Shown here: piece after piece, positions 22,421 to 30,984 of the stretch
Layout of the letters: each line of letters opens with the position of its first letter
How positions within the stretch are numbered: the stretch's first letter is position 1
Source: Macrostomum hystrix
Lineage: Eukaryota; Platyhelminthes; Macrostomidae
DNA length: 64,000 nucleotides
Direction of reading: 5' to 3'
Assembly: GCA_950097015.1 (NCBI GenBank)
Contig: CATNEN010000039.1
Location: 16,276,501 to 16,340,500, forward strand
Made by a program: the position numbers and the translations under genes
Notes under the pieces: generated by a model
Told to the model about the DNA's origin: nothing
Databases searched by the model: none
Seen by the model: only the letters and a program-made list of their open reading frames with translations

Positions 22421-24003
22421 GGTCCAGCGGGAGTCTCCTTGAGCAGCTCGTCCTCCTCAGACGGGGTCGGGCTGCAGACCTCCATGAGTAGCGGCGCGCC
22501 CGCAACCGCTGTGGAGGGAACGGCGGGAATCGCTGCGGAGAGCTGCTGCTCTGACCGCTGCGTGTCCCGGCCGCTCCACCCAACAACGGTGCAGTCGCTG
22601 CCGTCACTCGACGCCTCGCCCTCGGGGGTCGGGTCCGTGTGGATGGCAGCCTCCTTCCGGTGAGGGGGATCCTCAGACCAGTCGGTGGCCACCGCTCCGT
22701 GGGTCCCGGCACTTTGCGGCTGGCTGGGAGGAAGGGAGGTTTGCGCTTTTGTAGCGCGGGAGCGCTCCAGGTGCTCTCTGAGCGCTCGGGCTTCGCTGAG
22801 CGCCCGCAAGACCAGGCCCGATTTGCGGTTGTTGCGGGCTGGTCTACGATCTCGGGGGCCGGATTCGGCGATGCGGATATTTTTGCCCGGGCGGGGGTCC
22901 GCGGACGTTGCATGCCGCTTAGCTGGCGGAGCTTTCGCTCCAGAGCCAGGAGCGGCCCGCTTATTTTCCGATCCCTCCCCGGCCTTCCTCTCCTGACAAT
23001 CCAGGATGGTCAGCGGGTAGAGTCCCGGTTTGATTACGCTCTTGTGAGGGATCCTTTTGGACCAGGCTTCGGAGAAGCCGTAGATCGCCGTGAAACCCTC
23101 CGCTTCTTTGCGGACGGTTTCGTGGCAGATCAGCCCGGAGGCTGGGAGGTCCGGGTTCATCTTCAGCAGCAGCTGCCGAAGTTGGTCCCCGGACCGGATT
23201 GAGCAGGCGTCGGGGACCCAGACACGATGACGTCGGGTCCGTGGACGCTCGGACTCGGTGGTGCACCTCAGTCTTCCGACATCGGTGCCCCACTTGAAGT
23301 CTTTGATCCGATCGCGCAGTAGGCGGCTATCCCCCGCCGATTTGCACCAGAGGAGGACAGCCCCCTCCTGCGCTTCGGACCTGACAACGCTGACTGGTGT
23401 CCCTGCCAGTGCCAGGTCCGTGAGGCCCTCGTCGATGGTCCTGAGCATGCTTTTGAGCTGCTCGTTTGAGAGGTCCTGTTCCTCGCCGACCACAATGATC
23501 GCCGGCTGGACAGGCTCCCGCTTGGCTTTGGAGGCATAGGTCTCCTTGGCCTTGCTGGCGTTGGACGTGCCGGCCTTGTGGGTGGTGGTGGCCGTGATGG
23601 CGGTGGGGGCGGCGGCTCCAGATGGCCCTGCTGCGCCTTCCACGCTCTTTCCGTCGGCGTCGGTGCCGGCCTTGGAGATGGTGCTGGCCGGAGCGGCGGT
23701 GGGGGGAGCGGCGGATCCAGGTGGCCCTGCCGCATCTTTCGCACCCGCCTCGTGTGCAGGTGTCGGGCGCCCACCAGTCGCAGCCGCCGCAGCATTACGG
23801 CGGCGTTCGTTGCGCTTCTGGTTGCGCCTTACACGCGCTTCCTCCGAGCGCTTGCGGCTCGGGTTGCGTTTATTCTGGTCGACGATTTCAGTGGCGGGAT
23901 TCTCAGTCCCACCAGCTGCACCGAGGACGTGGGACCTGCCAGTGGCAGTGTCCGGAGCGGCCGAGTTTAACTCGGTTTCGAAAGAAGAGATGGGCGAGGC
24001 CAT
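22417..24003 (-). CDS. Retrotransposon ORF1 protein (528 aa)
   Basis: I chose the ATG at 24003 (context GCCATGG, MASPISSFETEL). The frame is open further upstream to 24321, but that part is the 97-bp 5' UTR repeat. The N-terminal part is basic (RKRSEEARVRRNQKRNERRR) and followed by an Ala/Pro/Thr-rich linker. The central region has VGEEQDLSNEQLKSMLRTID, VLLWCKSAGDSRLLRDRI, RVWVPDACSIRSGDQLRQLL and KPGLYPLTILDCQ. This arrangement resembles the DUF4780-type domain of arthropod LINE ORF1 proteins. The expected role is RNA binding in the RNP. I see no CCHC knuckle. It ends in the ATGA overlap with ORF2. Confidence 0.8.
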   Translation of the reverse strand: MASPISSFETELNSAAPDTATGRSHVLGAAGGTENPATEIVDQNKRNPSRKRSEEARVRRNQKRNERRRNAAAAATGGRPTPAHEAGAKDAAGPPGSAAPPTAAPASTISKAGTDADGKSVEGAAGPSGAAAPTAITATTTHKAGTSNASKAKETYASKAKREPVQPAIIVVGEEQDLSNEQLKSMLRTIDEGLTDLALAGTPVSVVRSEAQEGAVLLWCKSAGDSRLLRDRIKDFKWGTDVGRLRCTTESERPRTRRHRVWVPDACSIRSGDQLRQLLLKMNPDLPASGLICHETVRKEAEGFTAIYGFSEAWSKRIPHKSVIKPGLYPLTILDCQERKAGEGSENKRAAPGSGAKAPPAKRHATSADPRPGKNIRIAESGPRDRRPARNNRKSGLVLRALSEARALREHLERSRATKAQTSLPPSQPQSAGTHGAVATDWSEDPPHRKEAAIHTDPTPEGEASSDGSDCTVVGWSGRDTQRSEQQLSAAIPAVPSTAVAGAPLLMEVCSPTPSEEDELLKETPAGP

Positions 24004-24208
24004 GGCTGAAAAGCAGGTGGGGGGCTGCTCGTTACACGAGTGAGAAAAGCCCGACTGGCCGACACCCCAAGCCAGCCGGGAGCAGAAAAAAGGCACCGTT
24101 AGCGGCTGGAATACTCCCCAACCAAAGCGCGGACTGAAGTCCGGCAAAGCCCAGCAGCACGGATGCACTGGGGACATTAGAGGGTACCAAAAGGCCGGTA
24201 CCGAGGCC

Positions 24209-24500
24209 TGCGGACTGGCCGCATACCCTGTTAAGGTCAAAGGGTGACACCTTTCCCTCAGAGCCGTAGCCAGAGGTACCTGATCACGCACAGGTGCACG
24301 AAAACTGCGGACTGGCCGCATACCCTGTTAAGGTCAATGGGTGACACCTTTCCCTCAGAGCCGTAGCCAGAGGTACCTGATCACGCACAGGTGCACGAAC
24401 GTTGCGGACTGGCCGCATACCCTGTTAAGGTCAAAGGGTGGCACCTTTCCCTCCAGCCGGGGCTAGAGGTACCCAGTTTGGCCAGAGGCCCTGGATGGGT
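24209..24500 (-). repeat. 97-bp tandem repeats in the retrotransposon 5' region
   Basis: TGCGGACTGGCCGCATACCC begins at 24209, 24306 and 24403, a constant 97-bp spacing. Two units are near-identical and the third diverges after ~60 bp. Tandem 5' monomers in LINEs often carry the promoter; that role here is inference. Confidence 0.9.
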
Positions 24501-24740
24501 CATCCAGCGCTGTTGCCCATTCTGTCCGGCTGCCCTAGGGGCAGCCTTGAACACTCGCGGGGCGTGTACCCATGGGTCAGCTGACGGGACAGCGTGGAGG
24601 GATTCCTGCACCCGAAGGCACAGGTCTCCTTCCTGCCAAGCCTGCTCAAAAGCGACTGCAGGTGTGAGGCATCGCAGACCTTAGCCCGTGGGCCTGGTCT
24701 GACTCATACCTCACAGGCACTGTGTCCCGCCGGTGCGAGC

Positions 24741-24997
24741 ACGTTAGAGACCTAGTTTTCCCTGAATCTGAGCTTGCCGCGCACACTACGATTGGGATAT
24801 TAGTACGCGATTTGCCTGAAACTGACAGCGACACTTCAGAAATAGTGTTCAAACTCCTTTCGAAGTATTCTTTGCTCAACCCAGGATATAGTGGAGACTC
24901 TAATTCCTTATGCGGATGAAATTCAGGGATGCGAAGTTGCATGAGGAAGGATTCCTGTGACCTGAAAACAGAAAGCAACCAGATATAATGAAAATGT
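24741..24997. repeat. Target-site duplication of the retrotransposon, right copy (257 bp)
   Basis: By eye this is identical to 18854-19110. It abuts the retrotransposon 5' end (24740). It contains the first 221 nt of the host exon (24961 downwards) plus the adjoining intron end. Confidence 0.93.
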
Positions 24998-25231
24998 AAG
25001 ATCCAACATTGGAGAAGAAATGCACTAAATAACACTAAAGCAATATCAACCTATTATCTTACGTGTCATTGGCATGCAGCTCTAATTCCAACTGATTCCT
25101 CTGTTCTCGTGACGCGGGGCCGCGAGTTCGGTCTGGCCAGTCGGGGTCGATGCAGTGCCAGCTGCTGGTCCGTCGCCGTCGCGCCGCGCTCGATGCTGTG
25201 CAACAGGAGTGTCCGGGGAGTGGTTCCGCTT
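24741..25231 (-). pseudogene. P-loop ATPase-like gene, 5' exons upstream of the insertion
   Basis: The minus-strand exon 25231-25063 follows a CCCCACAG acceptor and ends ELELHANDT at a GTAAGA donor. A ~101-bp intron (25062-24962) follows, then the exon beginning SQESFLMQLRIPEF at 24961. Phases match across the intron (AC+G), so this was a normal spliced gene before the element entered. The exon is cut by the retrotransposon at 24741 just after the Walker A-like motif. Confidence 0.6.
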
Positions 25232-26529
25232 CTGTGGGGAAATGTGAAACATCTCTGTATTATGCAGTCATAATTTTGCTTAGAGCATGTCCTTGAGGCA
25301 GTGGACAAAATGTACTATCGCTCGCCCGCTTCGCTATCGCTCGCTCCTTCGCTAGCTGCTCGCCACGTGCCGAAAACGTGCAGCGTACTATTCAAATATC
25401 CAGCTTTAATATGCATTGACCTAAAAACATTACAATTCATTATAACAATAAAAACAAAACATATCAATATAGGAACAAACTATACTTAAAAGTTGCATAT
25501 ACTTATTTATTTTAAAATCTTTAATTACGGCGTAAATGTAATGAAAGGAAATTTATTTCTAAGCACTATGAAAAATGGTCGTTTCGTCTGCCAAAATACT
25601 TCGGCAAGACGAAATGAACGGCGGCAGACGAAACGACCGCACATCAAATCTCAAAGCCATTTCTCATAGTTCAAGGTGCGAGTGGGAGTGATAAAGTGGG
25701 AGTGGAGGTTAAATTCAAACTCAAACCATTAATTTAAATTACAGTTAAATTGACAATTTACTGCAATCGTGGTCTATTTTGTCTTTGACAAATTGGTATT
25801 TAAATTTAAGTACAGTTCGAATCTATGACAGAGTTCCAAAGTTCTTTGTTACGTTCAGATTTAAATTGCAGGAATATATTATTCACACCGTATGAAATGT
25901 TAATAACATTTGATATTTAAAGAGGCCTTAAGTTCTTTTCAATTGACGTACGAGGTATTTCTTATCATCATGGCGATATGTTATTATTATCAAAAACAGC
26001 ATGGCGTATTAGAAACAGTATGTCGGAAAATGTTCCTATTAAAATTAAAAAAATGTAAAAGGCTATTGTGCTTTCGAAAAACATTGTTCGGATAAAAACC
26101 CATGTATATAACAGACTATGCTGGCGGTACGCAGGAGCTGAGGCAACGCCGCCACCACCGCCGCCGCCACCGCCGCCGCCTCCTCAGCCTACTCAGCTGC
26201 CTACTCCGAAACTGCTGCTGCTCAACAATAGCCCGCCCCCGATCGTCATCGTGCCGATCCAGCACCACAACATCTGGCAGATGTACAAGATGGCGGTTAG
26301 CAGCTTCAGGACTGTGGAACGAGGTAGACATCGGCGAGTACCTGCAGGACTGGCATCAGGTGACGGAGAATGGGAAGCACTTCGTACCCACTTGCTGGTT
26401 TTTATAGCGTCCTTAGAGTCGCCAAGGAGAACCTGGTGCATTTCGCCCAGGAGGATCCGGCCGCGGGCGTTCGCTGGCAAACAAGCCTCTTAATTGGCTG
26501 CCCGACGAGCTGCAGTCAAGGCGCATGGC
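25232..26529. other. No recognised gene; short perfect inverted repeat and Pro-codon microsatellite
   Basis: A 16-bp perfect inverted repeat, GGTCGTTTCGTCTGCC at 25577-25592 against 25623-25638, could form a hairpin with a 30-nt loop. A CCG/CCA microsatellite at 26144-26185 gives a spurious poly-proline frame. The rest is AT-rich without a gene I can support. Confidence 0.5.
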
Positions 26530-26960
26530 GCGCTGAGCAGCTGGTGGATCCTTCGCGAGGTCCTGCGCCGCAGTCGCGTTCTCGCCCCTCTCCTCTTTGC
26601 GCTGAACATCAACGACCTACCCGGCTGCTGTCAGAGTACGTGTATTCTGAATGAACGTTGCTTGACGCAGGCGATCTCGCCGTCGCGGTGCAAGGCTTGA
26701 CTGCGAAAAAGGACGAGACGAAAGCGCAGCGGGCAATTGACGCGGTCACCGCCTGAGAGAAAGAAGGGCGAGCAAGTGCGCCGCCTCCCTGTTCACCATC
26801 ATCGTCAGCTTCACCTTTGGCTAAACTATATAACTTTCACCTTGGACCGCAAGCAGCGCTTCCTCGGCATCATCCTGGATCACTGAAATCGGGGTTTCCA
26901 GGCCGCCATCGGCGTCAATATTACACCTGCCTGCCATTTTTTATACGAGATTGAGGAGAA
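26530..26960 (+). pseudogene. Decayed LINE reverse transcriptase fragment
   Basis: Frame-broken plus-strand pieces in RT order: SRVLAPLLFALNINDLPG (motif B/C region, about 26570-26625), then GDLAVAVQGLTAKKDETKAQ (remnant of the YADD motif, about 26670), then LDRKQRFLGIILDH (about 26840-26885). Stops and frame changes between them show decay. The residual motifs suggest a Jockey/CR1-like element distinct from the 19-24 kb element. Confidence 0.65.
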
Positions 26961-27749
26961 GGCCGCTTACCTATTTATTAACTACACGGCCCTGTCTCTT
27001 CACCACTGCCGCTTCCAGGCACTCCCAGGGTCCTTGCATGGTGCCCGAGGCTGTGTTTTCCGAGCATTTGTGCTGTGCTGAGTTTCCTTAAGGAAGTTGG
27101 AGTCCTCCAACACGACAGCCTGTGCAGATCTCGGATATCTCTGGCCAGACATCCGTTCTGAGGAGAGAACCCTTGGGCGAAGCGCTCGCAGGCAGCTCGC
27201 TCAGCAGCACAGCGGGCTGTCTCCCCTCCTAGCCGGTTGCATGGCCCGCAAACACACACAGACACACACAAACATTTTCAAACTCCTTCAGGAAGACCAC
27301 AATGTCTTTAAATGCTTCTAATGCTATAAATATTATAGAACGGTGAGATTACATTTTCTTATTTAAAAAATAACAAAATGCTTCACTTTAACTTTGTCTA
27401 TCGTCGCTTCTTTTACTGAGAATTGCCCGAGTTGGAGCACAATTAACTCCTGGAATTTAAGAGCCGAAAAGAAAGCAAGCTAAAGCCATTTGACTTGTGA
27501 TTATTGATTGACTTTTTATACCTCGTTTTTTTAAAAGCAACGACAGAAAATTGTTTTGAGTAAGTTTTTCTGCAGAGTCAGAGAAACGGGCAAAATGGGG
27601 AAAGTGTGTTCGTTTTTGTAGAAAAATTTGCCTGCGAAAGAATTTTATTTTCGACTTGTCTTATTTAATTCAATTCTTATTTAAGAAGTGAAAAACTTCA
27701 GAGCTCGGAATCAAAATAGAAAGAAGCACTAGACAGGTGATTTAAGAAA

Positions 27750-29489
27750 ATGAATTTCCTGCAGCTTGTTTTTCGGTTGCTTCTTTTGCTTCCGTTGTTG
27801 CACGACGATGTTGTTTCTGGCATCCGGATCTGCAAATCCTTACATTTATCCGGCCACGACTATGAGACCCACAGAAATGTTAGTCGCTTGCAGGCGGACT
27901 TAACGGCTTATGTAGCTGGCTGCCAGTATGTATTCGGCGACGTGAAATTGGACAGTATAGGTTCTGACAAAATAACAAAGAAACCGCTGGACGATGAAAT
28001 TCGAGACATGCAAACTGACTTTCTTGACTCAATTGTGGAGATCAGAGGAAAACTAGTGATCCGGTTCGTCTGCCTTGAGCGCGTCACCTTCCGTAATTTG
28101 CGCACCATCCGAGGTTACACTTTTAAAGAATCTACTGACTTCTCATTTCAATCACTTGTATTATTCAAGTCGCCGAACATGAGGAAGCTGGAATTTCCCA
28201 AGCTGACTGCAATCACAAAGAAACATGTTCATCTAATTGGGCAAATGAAGTCTAGCTTGTACTGCTACCTGTCCTACAGTATCAACTGGACAAGCCTGTT
28301 TCAAGAACCGCACCAGCGGTATTTAGAAAGCGTGTTTTCTGTTATTACTGAAGAAGGCCAAGATCTTCTGAGAGGCAGGAGCTCACATGTGATTAGGCAT
28401 ACCTGCAATCGTCTGCTTTCCTGTCACGCCAATTGTACTCCAATTTATAACCAAACTTGCTGGTCCGACGGTGTTGATGGCTGCCAAAGTAATCATCTGT
28501 GTCGTAAGCGCAAGTGTAACTATACGAACCTATGCTTCCATAACCCAAACACTGGTCAAGAAGACTGTTGCCACGACAACTGCCTTGGTGGTTGCTCAAA
28601 CCGGCCCAACGAGTGCTTCGCCTGTCGGAGTGGAGTATTGTTCAATGGTGTCTGTAGAGAATCCTGTCCGTCGAATACTAGTACCGCTAGTGGAAATGGC
28701 ACTGGCGTGACTGTTTGGCGACAGATCGGCAACATCTGCGTAGAGAAGTGCTCACTGCCCTTTGTTGTTAGCTCTGACGGCAGGCGCTGTTTAATCGAGT
28801 GTCCGTCAGCGGAAGTCCCTATCGAAGGATTTTGCACAAAGTGCATTGACAAAATTAGCTCTAGGCCCTGCAAATCGTGCAATGTCTCCAATAGAATTAC
28901 TGACAAGTTATTGTACTCATTGAGGACTGAGCAGTGTTCCATTTGGAGGGCCAATTATTATCTAGTCGTGAATGTTGATATGTTAAGTAGCTTAGATAAC
29001 CTGAGAGCATTGGAGAATTTAGAGTACTTTTACGGCAATTTAATAATTCGGAAATCTACAAACTTACCAGACAATCTCCGATTCCTACGTAATATCAAAC
29101 TCGTCACTGATTCCTTTGAGATTTTCTCGCTCAAGACGAGATACCTCGGACTAGCTAGCTTGGAATATACTGCTAATCTTCTGCTTATGGTTATTGGTGA
29201 TCTTTGCAGAGCCTGGTATCCAAGCAATCGAATCCGAGAAATCCAGAAAGTCACTAAAGAATTTCAAATTACAATCGATAACCTGAGCTTTGATGACAGC
29301 AGCGAGATTTGCCGGAACGCTACCTGCGATGCTCAGTGCCAGGACGAATGCTGGGGACCCGGCCCAGACATGTGCGTGGCATGTCGGAACTTCAAATTGA
29401 ACGGCCGCTGCTATGCCACCTGTGCGGAGTCGGGCAGGATTGAAGTAAATGGGAATTGTGAACTGCCTGTGCCACAGCTGATCGGCTAA
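27750..29489 (+). CDS. Intronless, truncated EGFR/ErbB-type receptor ectodomain (579 aa)
   Basis: A single uninterrupted frame. Signal peptide at residues 1-24 (hydrophobic LVFRLLLLLPLL). Receptor L domain 1 at about 28-180, furin-like cysteine-rich region at about 217-400 (EDCCHDNCLGGCSNRPNECF), L domain 2 at about 400-530, and the start of the second cysteine-rich region (CQDECWGPGPDMCVACRNF) at about 535-575. A TAA then stops it. There is no transmembrane segment or kinase domain. Directly beyond the stop the same frame reads CDEGCDGPGRDQCVN before a TGA, i.e. the next furin repeat, so the TAA looks like a nonsense mutation in a formerly longer receptor. With no introns, unlike its neighbours, it may be a retrocopy. 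It could still make a secreted ligand-binding decoy. Start chosen: AAAATGA with signal peptide following. Confidence 0.8.
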   Translation: MNFLQLVFRLLLLLPLLHDDVVSGIRICKSLHLSGHDYETHRNVSRLQADLTAYVAGCQYVFGDVKLDSIGSDKITKKPLDDEIRDMQTDFLDSIVEIRGKLVIRFVCLERVTFRNLRTIRGYTFKESTDFSFQSLVLFKSPNMRKLEFPKLTAITKKHVHLIGQMKSSLYCYLSYSINWTSLFQEPHQRYLESVFSVITEEGQDLLRGRSSHVIRHTCNRLLSCHANCTPIYNQTCWSDGVDGCQSNHLCRKRKCNYTNLCFHNPNTGQEDCCHDNCLGGCSNRPNECFACRSGVLFNGVCRESCPSNTSTASGNGTGVTVWRQIGNICVEKCSLPFVVSSDGRRCLIECPSAEVPIEGFCTKCIDKISSRPCKSCNVSNRITDKLLYSLRTEQCSIWRANYYLVVNVDMLSSLDNLRALENLEYFYGNLIIRKSTNLPDNLRFLRNIKLVTDSFEIFSLKTRYLGLASLEYTANLLLMVIGDLCRAWYPSNRIREIQKVTKEFQITIDNLSFDDSSEICRNATCDAQCQDECWGPGPDMCVACRNFKLNGRCYATCAESGRIEVNGNCELPVPQLIG

Positions 29490-30984
29490 TGCGATGAAGG
29501 CTGCGACGGTCCAGGGCGTGATCAGTGTGTGAACTGAGAAGTTTCGTTTAGAACAAATCAGCGCTTCATTGTAATGATACTACAAGTACTACTAAAAGTA
29601 AGCTACTAAAGTAAACTTCGAGCTACTAAAAGTAAACCAAGATCCCTATGAAAATTCTAAGATGAAATTTTAGAACAAGTTTTTGTCTTTAATCTTCAAT
29701 CTTCAATCTTTGTCTTCAAGTGTTAGCACATGAAGTGACACACCATTGTGACCATATTTGGTCCCCTGAGTTTGACGTCGCCTTTTATTGAAGCCAGTCA
29801 GGAAAAGACCTTTAGCACTTGAGTGTTTTTAGTTCTTTTCGATACCTAAGTAAAAATAGACTCGTACTTCAAAATCAAACTACTACTTCCAGTAGTATTT
29901 GTCGTGCATGCACGACATGCACGCACGCATGTCTTTCATGAGCTTGTACAGTGCTGTAGCTGAGTTAACCATTTGCCTATTAAGTATTTAATCAACAAGG
30001 TGCTTAGTGACTCGCACTTGTATACAGCTGCAGAGCTGCACGATGTCTACTCGATGTACTCAAAGTAGGCCTTGAGTTGAAAAGTCAACGTTTTGTGAAG
30101 AGCCTACACAAGTACCCTTGCTGCTCTTATAATATCCAGTGTAGTGTTGCCATAGGCATGCGATACTGGTGTTATTTTACGGAGCGTCATTTCAAGGCAC
30201 TACAGACTCAAGGATAGGTCTGGCTTGATTACACCAACCTGTGTTCAAAGCACTTTGTTTTAATCTAACGACGCCGTAACAACAATTGTACAGCTGCAGC
30301 TTTCGCCATCCTGCACACCCAACAGTATTGTAACATTTCATTGAGATGAGCCCGACAAAAAATGCACAAAAATGCCTGACACAATAGAATAGAAAATAGA
30401 AATAAAATACAATAGAAAAAATCGATACGTAGATAACACTCAGAAATCATGTGGTGACCTGAATTGCCTTTATTTATTCTCACCTAGTCGACAGAAAATC
30501 GACTATCTTTTTCCTGGTGTTGCACTCACTTTAAATATTGGTTTTGACAATCAATATGAGAAAATGGACAATCAAAATGAAGACAGCCACGCATAGATCT
30601 GCATGCAGCAGCTTAGCGCAGCTTCGCAACAGCTGCGGCTTAGGCCATAGACTTTTGACGATCGAATTGAGAATTGGACAATCAAACTGGTAACTGGAGC
30701 AGTGTGCACGTTTATTTGAACGAAAATTTAACATTAAAGTTTATTACTCACTCTTACAGTTTTGAAACTATTTTTACCGGTCCCAGAAGGCCACTAGTAC
30801 GTCGATAAAGATTTCTCTCGGTCTGGGAGATAGTACGGGCAGGTAAATGTGCTGTTTCTGATAAAGTGCGCCATGCTGGTTTAATAAACAGCGCCATGTT
30901 GTTTCTAATAGAAGCGCCATGCTATAAGGAATAGCATGGTACAAATATAAACATGATGCGCCATGCTGTTTCTAATTACAGTGC
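29490..30984. other. Non-coding; dispersed repeat pieces
   Basis: Contains a 16-bp perfect palindrome GTCGTGCATGCACGAC (29901-29916) and a ~40-bp word TTTTCCTGGTGTTGCACTCA (about 30509) recurring at about 34393. A segment with CTTACAGTTTTGAAACTATT (about 30755) is shared with 15260 and 33815. From about 30890 GCGCCATGC words lead into the satellite. No gene is supported. Confidence 0.6.

Larger units (their letters stand above)
19111..24740 (-). mobile_element. Non-LTR retrotransposon (APE + RT + RNase H) with a 257-bp target duplication
   Basis: A 5630-bp minus-strand LINE between two perfect 257-bp direct repeats. From its 5' end (24740) it has a ~420-bp leader, three starts of a 97-bp tandem repeat, ORF1 and ORF2. 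Presence of RNase H plus the ORF2 endonuclease and RT motifs places it in the I/R1/LOA-like part of the LINE tree; I cannot fix the clade. No poly(A) and no own 3' UTR or stop are visible: the element ends inside ORF2 sequence. It lies in the same orientation as the host P-loop gene. Confidence 0.9.

Noticed and set aside
19136..24137. Several plus-strand ORFs of 60-230 codons across the retrotransposon
   Set aside because: They are antisense shadows of GC-rich ORF1 and ORF2, without family similarity.
26068..26493. Poly-proline protein gene
   Set aside because: The run of prolines comes from a CCG/CCA microsatellite and the rest shows no family similarity.
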